This document shows positions 33,316 to 41,545 of a stretch of 64,000 nt of DNA, piece by piece. Position numbers and translations under genes: made by a program. A model generated the notes under the pieces. That model did not search any database. It saw nothing but the letters and a program-made list of their open reading frames with translations, and was not told where the DNA came from. The stretch's first letter is position 1. Each line of letters opens with the position of its first letter. The DNA comes from Streptomyces gossypii. Lineage in GTDB: Bacteria; Actinomycetota; Actinomycetes; Streptomycetales; Streptomycetaceae. Where the stretch lies: contig NZ_JAJAGO010000001.1 in the NCBI RefSeq assembly GCF_025165795.1, positions 558,001 to 622,000 on the forward strand. The letters run 5' to 3'.

Positions 33316-34781
33316 GCGACCGCCTCCCCGGTGGGCGCGGCGAGGGTGGGCGCGGCGAGTTCGGCCGCCCAGAAGGTGCCCTCCGGATAGCGGTATTCGG
33401 CGAGCGACTCGGCCCGCATGGTGGCCGAGAAGCCGGGCGAGCGGGGCGCGTCGTACCGCCCGTCGCGGACGGAGACGGGGTCGAGGAAGTGCTCGTGCAG
33501 ATGGTCGACGTACTCGATGACCCGCGCGCCGAGGCTTGCCGACTCGGTGCTTGCCGAATCGGTGCTTCCCGAATCGGTGCTTCCCGACAGCGAGACGTAG
33601 TCGTACATCGCAAGGTGCTGGACGAGCTCGCAGAGGCCCACGCCGCCCGCGTGCGGGCAGACCGGGACGCCGAACTTGGCGGCGAGCAGCAGGATCGCCA
33701 GGTTCTCGTTGACGCCGCCGACACGCACGGCGTCGATCTGCAGGATGTCCAGTGCGTCCGCCTGCAGCAGCTGCTTGAAGACGATGCGGTTGTGGACGTG
33801 TTCCCCGGTCGCGACCTTGACGGGCCCGACCGCCCGCCGGATCGTGGCGTGGCCGAGGATGTCGTCGGGGCTGGTGGGCTCCTCGATCCAGTACGGGTCG
33901 AAGTCCGCGAGCGCGCGCGTCCACTCGATCGCCTCGTCGACGTTCCAGCGCTGGTTGGCGTCGACGGAGATCCGGATGTCCGGCCCGACGGCTTCGCGGG
34001 CGACCCGGCAGCGGCGGATGTCGTCGGCCACGTCCGCGCCGACCTTGAGCTTGATGTGGGTGAAGCCTTCGGCTACCGCCTCCTTGGCGCGGCGCGCGAG
34101 CTTCTCGTCGGAGTAGCCGAGCCAGCCGGGCGAGGTGGTGTACCCGGGGTAGCCGCGCTCCAGCAGCGCCGCCTCGCGCCCGGACGCCCCGCGCCGTCCC
34201 GCGCGCAGCATCCGCAGCGCCTCCTCGGGGGAGAGCACGTCGGCGATGTAGCGGAAGTCGATCTGCGAGACGATCCATTCGGGCTCGGCGTCGGCCAGCA
34301 CCTTCCACAGCGGCTTTCCCGCGCGCTTGGCCGTCAGATCCCATACGGCGTTGACGACGGCGCCGATCGCCATGTGCATCACGCCCTTCTCCGGTCCGAG
34401 CCAGCGCAGTTGGCTGTCCCCGACCAGTTCGCGGCTGAGGGTGCCGGGGTCGGCGCACAGCGCGTCGAGCGGGCGGCCGAGCAGGTACGGGCGCAGCGCC
34501 TCGATGGCCGCGACCTGGACGCCGTTGCCGCGCCCGATGGTGAAGGTGAAGCCGTGGCCCTCCAGTCCGTCCGGGGCGTCGGTGCGCAGGACGACGTAGG
34601 CGGCGGAGTAGTCGGGGTCGGGGTTCATGGCATCGGACCCGTCCAGCTGCCGGGAGGTGGGGAAGCGGATGTCGTAGGTGTCCACCGCGCTGATCAGGGC
34701 GGCGGCGGACGGTGACGCGTACGGCGAGGTGGCCCCGGAGGGCGGAGTCGGCTCGGAAGCCGGAGATGACGCGGTTGACAT
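33312..34781 (-). CDS. L-fuconate dehydratase (enolase superfamily)
   Basis: This 489-aa mandelate-racemase-type enzyme removes water from L-fuconate to give 2-keto-3-deoxy-L-fuconate. Family signatures are [10 protein letters not shown] (catalytic Lys), [14 protein letters not shown] and [10 protein letters not shown] with metal-binding acids, ATGEHVHNR, and [16 protein letters not shown] with the catalytic His. It is somewhat longer than usual because of a polar N-terminus and an insertion after YDYVSLSG of repeated Gly/Ala-Ser-Thr-Asp/Glu-Ser units (15-bp tandem repeats in DNA). The insertion probably lies in a surface loop. It is first among the fucose enzyme genes, 39 bp downstream of the importer permease. 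Confidence 0.92.
   Translation of the reverse strand: MSTASSPASEPTPPSGATSPYASPSAAALISAVDTYDIRFPTSRQLDGSDAMNPDPDYSAAYVVLRTDAPDGLEGHGFTFTIGRGNGVQVAAIEALRPYLLGRPLDALCADPGTLSRELVGDSQLRWLGPEKGVMHMAIGAVVNAVWDLTAKRAGKPLWKVLADAEPEWIVSQIDFRYIADVLSPEEALRMLRAGRRGASGREAALLERGYPGYTTSPGWLGYSDEKLARRAKEAVAEGFTHIKLKVGADVADDIRRCRVAREAVGPDIRISVDANQRWNVDEAIEWTRALADFDPYWIEEPTSPDDILGHATIRRAVGPVKVATGEHVHNRIVFKQLLQADALDILQIDAVRVGGVNENLAILLLAAKFGVPVCPHAGGVGLCELVQHLAMYDYVSLSGSTDSGSTDSASTESASLGARVIEYVDHLHEHFLDPVSVRDGRYDAPRSPGFSATMRAESLAEYRYPEGTFWAAELAAPTLAAPTGEAVA
33534..33588. repeat. 15-bp tandem repeats inside the fuconate dehydratase gene
   Basis: Three full units and one partial unit of the type GCTTGCCGAATCGGT encode [10 protein letters not shown] pentapeptides in frame. 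Confidence 0.85.
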
Positions 34782-34820
34782 GGTGCGGACCTTTCACACG
34801 AGGCGGTTCAGCCTGGCCGC

Positions 34821-35867
34821 TCAGTCCTGGCCGCGGCCGGTGGTGACCCGGGCGATCATCAGGGCGACGAGGATGATCCCGCCGTAGATTGCCTGGATCC
34901 AGAAGGACGACACCTGGGCCAGGGTCAGCAGGTTCTGCACGATGCCGAGCAGCAGCACGCCGGTGAGCGCGCCGAACATGGTGCCTTTGCCGCCGTCCAG
35001 GCTGATGCCTCCGATCACCGCCGCCGCGAAGACGGTGAAGATCATGTTCTGGCCCTGGTTGGCGTTGATCGCGCCGACATAGCCGGTCTGCATCAGGCCG
35101 CCGAGTGCCGCGAGGACACCGGCGACGACGAAGACGCCGAGCAGGACGCGCTCCACCCGGATACCGGCCGCGCGGGCCGCCTCCGGGTTGCCTCCGATCG
35201 CGTACAGCGCGCGCCCCCAGCGGTGGTACCGCAGCACGAACCCGGCGAGGCCGAACGCCGCGGCGGCCAGCCATACGGACAGCGGGATATGCAGGAAGGT
35301 GCTGGTGGCGAGCGTGTAAAAGGCTTCGGGCAGCCCGAAGAGGGTCTTCCCCTCGGACGCCCCGACCAGCAGCCCGCGCAGGACGATCAGCATGGCCAGG
35401 GTGACGATGAACGCGTTGAGTTTGAGGTGCACCACCAGCAGGCCGTTGAAGGCACCGAGCGCCGCGCCGACGACGAGGATGGCCAGCAGGGCCACCGCCG
35501 TGGGCAGCTCGGTGCCGAACCCGGCCTGGGCGGCGGGGAGCACGAGCAGCGCGCCGAGCGCGGGGGCGATGCCGAAGACCGATTCGAGTGACAGGTCGAA
35601 CTTGCCCGCGATCAGCACCAGGGACTCGGCGAGCACCACCATCGCCAGGGCGGCCGAGGCGCCGAGGATGGAGATGAGGTTGCGCTCGGTGAGGAAGGAG
35701 TCGTTGAGCAGCGTGCCCAGCAGCATCAACAGCAGCAGCGCCGGTACGAGCGCCAGCTCCCGGGCCCGGCGCAGCAGGAGCGCCCTGACCCCAGGTGCCT
35801 GGGGCGAGCTCTTCCCGCCGGATGGAGGCGGCGCGGTGGAGGGCGCCGGAGTCTTGGTGTCAGCCAC
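34821..35867 (-). CDS. Sugar ABC transporter permease (fucose locus)
   Basis: This is an RbsC-family permease of about 348 aa with around ten hydrophobic segments and the cytoplasmic-loop motif AIGGNPEAARAAGIRVERVL. The GTG at 35867 is preferred: AAGGAG lies 6 bp upstream, whereas the in-frame ATG at 35882 lies inside that ribosome site. The start overlaps the end of the ATPase gene. It is the only permease in this importer, so the channel is probably a homodimer, unlike the rhamnose importer with two permeases. Confidence 0.9.
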   Translation of the reverse strand: MADTKTPAPSTAPPPSGGKSSPQAPGVRALLLRRARELALVPALLLLMLLGTLLNDSFLTERNLISILGASAALAMVVLAESLVLIAGKFDLSLESVFGIAPALGALLVLPAAQAGFGTELPTAVALLAILVVGAALGAFNGLLVVHLKLNAFIVTLAMLIVLRGLLVGASEGKTLFGLPEAFYTLATSTFLHIPLSVWLAAAAFGLAGFVLRYHRWGRALYAIGGNPEAARAAGIRVERVLLGVFVVAGVLAALGGLMQTGYVGAINANQGQNMIFTVFAAAVIGGISLDGGKGTMFGALTGVLLLGIVQNLLTLAQVSSFWIQAIYGGIILVALMIARVTTGRGQD

Positions 35868-37410
35868 GGTCAACTCCTTCAATCGAGGCGATCAGCTCCT
35901 GGTCCGACCAGCCCGCCGGCCGGTCCGCGACGACCCGGCCGTGGAAGAGGACGAGGACCCGGTCGCAGCGCCGCAGATCGGCGAGTTCGTCGGAGACCAT
36001 CAGCACCGCGGTCCCGTCCTCGCGGGCCTGGTCCACGCGGGCGAGCAGTGACTGCTTGGACTTCACGTCGACGCCCGCGGTCGGATTGATCAGGACGAGC
36101 AGGCGGGGGCCGGAGGCCAGTGCCCGTGCCATGACGACCTTCTGCGCGTTGCCGCCGGAAAGGTCGTGCACGGGCTGCTCCGGCCCCTCGGTATGGATGT
36201 CGAGCCGCTCGATGAGCGCGCCAGCCACGTCCCGCTGCCGGTCCGCGCTGACGAAGCCGTACCGGCCCAGCCGCTCCGGCACGGTCATGGTGGCGTTGTC
36301 GCCGACGGACATCCCGGCGACCAGGCCCTGTTCGTTGCGGTCGCGCGGCACACAGCCGACACCTGCGCGCAGGGCGGCCGGGACGTCGCCGAACGGCAGC
36401 GGCTCACCGTCGAGTTCGGCCGTGCCGGAGACCGGGTTGTGCAGTCCGGCGAAGCTCTCGGCCAGCTCGATCTTGCCGCTGCCGCTGCTCCCGGCCAGGC
36501 CCACGACCTCGCCCCGGCGGACGGTGAGGTCCACGTCCTGGTACGCCCGGGAGCTCAGCGCCTGTGCCCTCAGGACCACCGGCGCGTCGGCGGGGGCCGG
36601 GGGTCGTACGGCGTCGGTGTCCGCCACCGGCTCCCCCGCCATGGCCTCCACCAGTGCGGCGTGCGGCAGACCGGTCACGGGTGCGGTGGTGATCCAGCGG
36701 GCGTCCCGCAGCACGGTGACCGTCCGGCAGACCTCGTACACCTCCTGGAGATGGTGCGAGATGAACAGGAAGGTCACCCCGGACGCCTGGAGCGCGCGCA
36801 TCCGGGTGAAGAGCCGCTCGATCTCGCGGTTGTCGAGCTGTGCGGTGGGTTCGTCGAGAACGATGAAGCGGGCGCCGAAGGAGAGCGCCCGCGCGATCTC
36901 CACCATCTGCCGGTCCTCGACCGGCAGATCCGCCGTACGGGCGTCGGGCGCGACGCGCACGTCCCAGGTGTCGAGGAGTGCGGTGGCCTCCGTGCGCAGC
37001 CTGCGCCAGCTGATGACGCCGCCGCGTACGGTGGGCTGCCGGTTGATGAAGAGGTTCTCGGCGACCGTGAGTTCCGGTACGACGGTGGGTTTCTGGTAGA
37101 CGCAGGCCACCTTGCGGCGCCAGGCGTCGCGGTCGGCGGGCGGAGGCGCGGGCAGACCGTCGAAGGTGACGGTGCCCTCGTCGGGTGACTGCAGGCCGGT
37201 GAGGATGGAGACGAGGGTGGATTTGCCCGCGCCGTTGCGGCCGACCAGGGCGTGGGATTCGCCGGACCGCACGGTCAGCCTGCCGTCCTGGAGGGCGACC
37301 GTCGGTCCGTAGCGCTTGGTGATGCCCAGCGCTTCGGCGAGCGGCGCATCCCCGGCCCGGGTCTGAGTATGGGTTTCGGTCTCAGCGTCCTTCTCGGTCT
37401 CGGTATTCAT
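35860..37410 (-). CDS. Sugar ABC transporter ATP-binding protein, two-domain (fucose locus)
   Basis: This is a duplicated ABC ATPase of about 516 aa. The first half has GRNGAGKSTLVSILTGL and FIVLDEPTAQLD; the second half has GSSGSGKIEL (degenerate Walker A), LSGGNAQKVVMARAL and LLVLINPTAGVD, in which the usual Asp-Glu of Walker B is replaced by Ile-Asn. That substitution is expected to cripple ATP hydrolysis at one site. The start at ATG 37410 overlaps the binding-protein stop (ATGA). The N-terminal 20 residues are rich in Glu and Thr. Confidence 0.9.
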   Translation of the reverse strand: MNTETEKDAETETHTQTRAGDAPLAEALGITKRYGPTVALQDGRLTVRSGESHALVGRNGAGKSTLVSILTGLQSPDEGTVTFDGLPAPPPADRDAWRRKVACVYQKPTVVPELTVAENLFINRQPTVRGGVISWRRLRTEATALLDTWDVRVAPDARTADLPVEDRQMVEIARALSFGARFIVLDEPTAQLDNREIERLFTRMRALQASGVTFLFISHHLQEVYEVCRTVTVLRDARWITTAPVTGLPHAALVEAMAGEPVADTDAVRPPAPADAPVVLRAQALSSRAYQDVDLTVRRGEVVGLAGSSGSGKIELAESFAGLHNPVSGTAELDGEPLPFGDVPAALRAGVGCVPRDRNEQGLVAGMSVGDNATMTVPERLGRYGFVSADRQRDVAGALIERLDIHTEGPEQPVHDLSGGNAQKVVMARALASGPRLLVLINPTAGVDVKSKQSLLARVDQAREDGTAVLMVSDELADLRRCDRVLVLFHGRVVADRPAGWSDQELIASIEGVDRG

Positions 37411-38462
37411 TCGACGGTGTTGCCCCACAGCTCGGGGTCGTCGACGTTCTTCCTGGTGACCAGGGGCGCGGGCAGCTGGTCCTCCAGCAGGCCGTTGGGC
37501 AGCCGGACGATCTCGGAGCCGTGGTCCGTCGGGCCGGGCTTGAACGTCTCACCGGCCATCGCGGCCTTGATGTAGTGCATGCCGTACTTGGCGTACGCGT
37601 CGGCGGGCTGCGAGACGGTGGCGTCGATCTGGCCCTTGCGGATGGCCTCCAGCTCCTGCGGAATGCCGTCGTTGGAGACCACGGTGACATGGCCCTTCTC
37701 GCCGGACTTCTTCAGCAGCCCCTTGCTCTTGAGGGTCTGCAGGGTAGGGGCGAGATAGACGCCTCCGGCCTGCAGGTAGATGCCCTTGATGTCGGGGTTG
37801 GCGTTCAACAGGGTGTCCAGCTTGGCGGCCGCGGTGTCGGCCTCCCAGTTCGCCGGGATCTCCAGAACCTTCAGGTCCGGGTACTTCTTCTCGGCGCAGT
37901 CGCGGAACGCCTTGGAGCGCTCGCGGCCGTTGACCGAGGCCAGATCTCCCATGATCTGCACGACCTTGCCGGACTTCACCTGCTTCCCGAGGTAGTCGCA
38001 GGCACGCTTGCCGTAGGCCACGTTGTCGGCGCGGACGACCATGGCGACCTTGCCCTTCTCCGGGGCCACGTCCACGGCGACCACGGGGACGCCCTTGCGT
38101 TCGGCCTGGTCCAGCCCGGCGGAGATGGCGGCGCTGTCCAGGGGAGCGACGACCAGCCCTTCGACGCCCTGGTTGAGCTGGTTGTTGATGTCGGTGATCT
38201 GCCGTGCCGAGTCGCTGTTCGAGTTGACGGTCTTGAGAGCGTCGACCCCCGCGGCATCCGCCATCTTCGGCACGTAGTCGTTGTACGCCTGCCAGAACGG
38301 CGAGGTCAGCAGCGGAACGATCACCCCGACCTTGCCGCCCCCGCCACCGTCAGCTCCACCGCCGACGTCGTCCTTCGTACTGCCGCAGGCCCCGAGGAGC
38401 AGGGCGGCGCATGCGGCGAAGGACACCGCACGTGCCCGTAGCATCCCGTGTCTCACTGCCAT
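37407..38462 (-). CDS. Sugar ABC transporter substrate-binding lipoprotein (fucose locus)
   Basis: This 351-aa lipoprotein has a signal peptide ending in a lipobox (LLLGACGS), a glycine-rich linker, and a type 1 periplasmic-binding domain (VGVIVPLLTSPFWQAYNDYV, VEGLVVAPLDSAAISAGLDQ). The ATG at 38462 has AGGTGG upstream; one further upstream at 38486 would put charged residues before the signal. It is the first gene of the minus-strand importer/catabolic operon and is divergent from a GntR regulator. The ligand is inferred to be L-fucose, or a related deoxy-sugar, from the enzymes. Confidence 0.9.
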   Translation of the reverse strand: MAVRHGMLRARAVSFAACAALLLGACGSTKDDVGGGADGGGGGKVGVIVPLLTSPFWQAYNDYVPKMADAAGVDALKTVNSNSDSARQITDINNQLNQGVEGLVVAPLDSAAISAGLDQAERKGVPVVAVDVAPEKGKVAMVVRADNVAYGKRACDYLGKQVKSGKVVQIMGDLASVNGRERSKAFRDCAEKKYPDLKVLEIPANWEADTAAAKLDTLLNANPDIKGIYLQAGGVYLAPTLQTLKSKGLLKKSGEKGHVTVVSNDGIPQELEAIRKGQIDATVSQPADAYAKYGMHYIKAAMAGETFKPGPTDHGSEIVRLPNGLLEDQLPAPLVTRKNVDDPELWGNTVE

Positions 38463-38564
38463 GGCAACCACCTGACGGCCCCTCACCGAAGAGGAGCACT
38501 CAGTACGGCGGGCTCACCGGCCTAGCTGTGGTCCGGAGATCCCCTTCTCCACACGAAACGAATA

Positions 38565-38577
38565 GTGATCCGACCAA
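38565..38577. promoter_or_regulatory. GntR/FCD operator (importer side)
   Basis: GTGATCCGACCAA matches the perfect site at 38638 at 11 of 13 positions. A weaker third match (GTGGTCCGGAG) is at 38528. Confidence 0.6.
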
Positions 38578-38637
38578 TCCACTCCGTCAATGCCGCCGCA
38601 GGCACTTTTTCTCGATCATTCGTGTATTACTCGAAGA

Positions 38638-38650
38638 GTGGTCCGACCAC
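38638..38650. promoter_or_regulatory. GntR/FCD operator (regulator side)
   Basis: GTGGTC-C-GACCAC is a perfect 13-bp palindrome of the TGGT-N3-ACCA type bound by FadR-family regulators. It is 55 bp upstream of the regulator gene. Confidence 0.75.
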
Positions 38651-38704
38651 CTGTGGGATTGAAGGGGTAGAATCCCGTAAATCCGAGACAAGGGGAGGAA
38701 CAGC

Positions 38705-39454
38705 ATGAAAGAGGAAACTCCGGACCAGGAAGCTCTGCCCAAGGAAGCTCCGCACAAGGAGACGGTGACGCAGCGCGCCATCGAGCAGATCAAGGCGATG
38801 ATCGCGCAGGGCCGCCTGGAGCCGGGGCAGCGGCTGCCCACCGAGCGGGACTTCGCCGCCCAACTCGGCCTCTCCCGCAGCTCCATGCGGGAGGCGATCC
38901 GGGCACTCACGGTCCTCGGCGTACTGGAGGCCCGGCACGGGTCCGGGGTCTACGTCACCCAGCTGGAGGCGGGCGATCTGCTGGAGACCTTCGGCGTGGT
39001 CGCCGACCTCTCCCGCGGACCGCAGCTGGCCGAACTCCTGGAGATCCGCCGCATCATGGAGTCCTCGGCGACCGCCCTCGCCGCGGCCCGCATCACCCCG
39101 GAGCAGCTGGGCGTCGTCGAAGCGCACCTGGAAGCGATGCGACTGACCGAGGACCCCGAACGGATACTCGCCCACGACCTGGCCTTCCACCGGGCGATCG
39201 CGGTGGCCGCGGGTAACGAGACCCTGGCCGTCCTCCTGGAGGGGCTCTCCTCCCGCACCTTCCGGGCCCGGGTATGGCGCGGCTACCGCGAGGAGGGCGC
39301 GTTCGAACGCACCCGGCGGGAACACGAGCGCATCCACCGCGCGCTGGTCGCCCGCGACCCGGAAGCGGCAAGGGCGGCAGCCGCCGCCCACGTGGGCGAG
39401 GTCGAGCGCTGGCTCCGCCTCCAACTCGACCAGGGCACACCTCTGCCGGGCTGA
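38705..39454 (+). CDS. GntR/FadR-family regulator with FCD domain
   Basis: This regulator of 249 aa has an N-terminal winged helix (AIEQIKAMIAQGRLEPGQRL, LGLSRSSMREAIRALTVLGV) and a C-terminal FCD ligand-binding domain with the metal-site histidines visible in LAHDLAFHRAIAVAAGN and AAAAHVGEVERWLR. FCD regulators commonly sense sugar acids, so a fuconate-type intermediate is a plausible inducer. It is divergent from the fucose importer operon, with two or three matching operators in between. It has a GGGGAGGAA ribosome site. Confidence 0.9.
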   Translation: MKEETPDQEALPKEAPHKETVTQRAIEQIKAMIAQGRLEPGQRLPTERDFAAQLGLSRSSMREAIRALTVLGVLEARHGSGVYVTQLEAGDLLETFGVVADLSRGPQLAELLEIRRIMESSATALAAARITPEQLGVVEAHLEAMRLTEDPERILAHDLAFHRAIAVAAGNETLAVLLEGLSSRTFRARVWRGYREEGAFERTRREHERIHRALVARDPEAARAAAAAHVGEVERWLRLQLDQGTPLPG

Positions 39455-39772
39455 TCACCCGGACGCGTCCTCCGGGGAGGAGGACGCGTCCGATGCGGCG
39501 GACAGCTCCGCCCACACCGTCTTCCCGATGCCGCCTACGCGTTGGCGCACGCCCCAATGGTCGGCCAGCGCCTCCACCAGCAGCAGCCCGCGCCCGCACG
39601 TCTCGTCCTCGCCGGGCCTGCGCACCTCCGGCTTACCTTCACCCGCGTCGCTGACCTCCAACCGAAGCCGCCCGGAGCCGGATTGAACGATCCGCACCCC
39701 CACCTGCCGGTCCGGCGGCACCGGCACCTGCACAGCATTGGTCACCAGCTCCGACAGCACGAGTTCCGCCCG
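39455..39772 (-). pseudogene. HATPase (anti-sigma-like ATP-binding) protein, N-terminus lost
   Basis: The fragment reads RAELVLSELVTNAVQVPVPP, RLRLEVSDAGEGKPEV and CGRGLLLVEALADHWGVR, the N, G1 and G2 boxes of small HATPase_c regulators common in Streptomyces. The normal N-terminal 30-40 residues are missing: the sequence changes at about 39772 directly into a gene on the other strand. A GTG at 39760 could still start a 101-aa product, but it would lack part of the fold. Confidence 0.65.
39460..39492. terminator. Hairpin terminator after the GntR gene
   Basis: Perfect 14-bp arms (CGGACGCGTCCTCC and complement) flank a 5-nt loop just after the GntR stop. It overlaps the 3-prime end of the convergent HATPase fragment. 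Confidence 0.7.
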
Positions 39773-39774
39773 AG

Positions 39775-40203
39775 GAGATCGACCAGTTCGTCCAAGTGCG
39801 GATGGCCCGGCAGGAACGGCTCAGCAGTGAGACCCCTCTGGAGTTGTGGGCGGTACTCGCGGAAGGGGTTCTTCGGCAGCACGTAGGCGGCCCTGCGGTG
39901 ATGCGTGCACAGTTGGAGCACCTGGCGGCGATGGCTGAGCTGCCGAACATCACTGTCCAAGTACTGCCGTTCTCGCGCGGTGCGCACTCCGGTATGTTCG
40001 GCCCGTACCTGGTGCTGAGCTTCCCGCAGGTGACATCGCTTGATCTCGTGCTGACGGAAACCCCGACCGGCAACATCTGGATGGAACGGGAACCCGAAGT
40101 CGCTTACTATCGTGCGCTCTTCGATGATGCGCGAACGGACGCGCTGCCGCCCACGGAATCGCTCAGGCTGATCCGCCGCATCGCCAAGGAGTATCGATCA
40201 TGA
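39775..40203 (+). pseudogene. XRE-family regulator, only the C-terminal DUF5753 domain left
   Basis: The sequence begins mid-protein at EEIDQFVQVRMARQERLSS and continues with the DUF5753 pattern LWAVLAEGVLRQHVGGPAVM, then ITVQVLPFSRGAHSGMFGPY. The helix-turn-helix N-terminus (about 130 residues) is absent. The break coincides with the loss of the neighbouring HATPase N-terminus, so one deletion removed both. An ATG at 39802 could yield a DNA-binding-less remnant. It overlaps the DUF397 gene by 4 bp. Confidence 0.7.
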
Positions 40204-40394
40204 CCCGTGAACATCGGCTTCCCCCGGAAACAGCATGGCGAGCGAGCACATACAGCGGCGGACAAGGAAACTGCGTCGAGGTGGCCGACGGGATACCCGG
40301 TCTCATCCCCGTACGCGACAGCAAGCGTCCCACCGGGCCCGTGCTGCGCTTCCCCCAACACGCCTGGGGTGCCTTCCTCGACCGCCTGCGCTGA
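40200..40394 (+). CDS. DUF397 domain protein
   Basis: This is a 64-aa single-domain protein. AWRASTYSGGQGNCVEVADG is the DUF397 hallmark, followed by VRDSKRPTGPVLRFPQHAWG. Such proteins are partners of XRE/DUF5753 regulators in Streptomyces morphological and antibiotic control. Here the regulator partner is truncated, so the protein may be orphaned. It has an ATGA overlap with the preceding fragment. Confidence 0.88.
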   Translation: MTREHRLPPETAWRASTYSGGQGNCVEVADGIPGLIPVRDSKRPTGPVLRFPQHAWGAFLDRLR

Positions 40395-40529
40395 AGCGCG
40401 TCGCCACTGCCGTTGGTCGGGTACTCCCGGCAGTTATTGCCGGTCACGGCACTCGAAACTTGGTACCGTGGCCCAGGTCGCTACCGCTGGGAGAGTACGG
40501 CAGCGCGCTAGGCAGGGGGCCGGGCAACG

Positions 40530-41381
40530 ATGCAGGCGTCAGAGTTCCCGCGTGCGATGGCCGCGGCCATGTCGATCGCCTCAGCACTTGGCCTGACAGC
40601 CGACGACGCGATCGTTCTCCATGACTCGAACAAGCTCACGCTGCGCCTGCTGCCTTGTGACGTCCTGGCACGGGTGGCACCCGTAGCGCATCAGGTCGCA
40701 CAGTTCGAAGTCGAGATCGCTCAGCGGCTCGCCGAATCCGAGAACCCGGTGGCTGCTCTTGAGCCCCGAGTCGAGCCACGCGTCTACGAGCGCGACGGCT
40801 TCGTGGTCACGCTGTGGACTTACCACGAACCTGCGACGCCTGAAGAGGTCTCGCCAGCCGACTACGCCGATGCCCTCGCCCGGCTGCATGCAGGCATGCG
40901 CAAGCTCGATGTCCCGGCACCGCACTTCACGGACCGAGTCGAGCAGGCCCAGCAACTCGTGGCAAGCCGCGACCGCACACCGGCGCTCGCCGACGCGGAC
41001 CGGGAGCTCCTCGGCAACACGTTGCGGGGCCTGAGACGAGTGATCGGCGAGCGCGGCGGCGCCGAGCAGTTGCTGCACGGCGAGCCGCACCCGGGCAACG
41101 TGCTCACCACGGAGAACGGGCTGCTGTTCATAGACCTTGAGACGTGCTGCCGTGGGCCTGTCGAATTCGACCTCGCCCATGCGCCCGAAGAAGTGAGCGA
41201 GCACTATCCGAATGTCGATCAAGGCTTGCTCCGCGAGTGCCGGATCCTCGTGCTGGCGATAATCACCACGTGGCGTTGGGACCGACACGACCAACTCCCC
41301 AACGGGCGCCAGCTGGGCACCGAGTGGCTCAGCCAGATCCGAGCAGCGCTCGACCGCAATGGGCTGGATACCCCTGGCTGA
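40530..41381 (+). CDS. APH-family phosphotransferase
   Basis: This 283-aa kinase-fold protein has the Brenner-type catalytic motif LLHGEPHPGNVL and metal-binding LLFIDLETCCRGPVEFDLAH. The N-terminal part is less typical (a short N-lobe). Members include aminoglycoside and homoserine kinases, but this one is a generic relative with unknown substrate. Codon use matches its neighbours. It is preceded by a 135-bp gap after DUF397. Confidence 0.85.
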   Translation: MQASEFPRAMAAAMSIASALGLTADDAIVLHDSNKLTLRLLPCDVLARVAPVAHQVAQFEVEIAQRLAESENPVAALEPRVEPRVYERDGFVVTLWTYHEPATPEEVSPADYADALARLHAGMRKLDVPAPHFTDRVEQAQQLVASRDRTPALADADRELLGNTLRGLRRVIGERGGAEQLLHGEPHPGNVLTTENGLLFIDLETCCRGPVEFDLAHAPEEVSEHYPNVDQGLLRECRILVLAIITTWRWDRHDQLPNGRQLGTEWLSQIRAALDRNGLDTPG

Positions 41382-41545
41382 TCGCGGGCCTTCGAGGTCG
41401 TGGACGCAGGACTCGCCGCACTTCTCGGCGCCGCTGGTTGCCCAGGCCTCGTCCGTCGGCGATCCCCTCCAGGTTCTCCCGGTGGCGTTTCACCGTCCCT
41501 CCTGCCGTCAGCGGAAATCCGTTCGACGCACCGGGCCGGAGTGTC

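Noticed and set aside
32557..35274. 905-codon minus-strand frame spanning several fucose genes
   Set aside because: Only the last 252 codons are a real gene (the SDR); the rest is out of phase with the dehydratase and permease genes.
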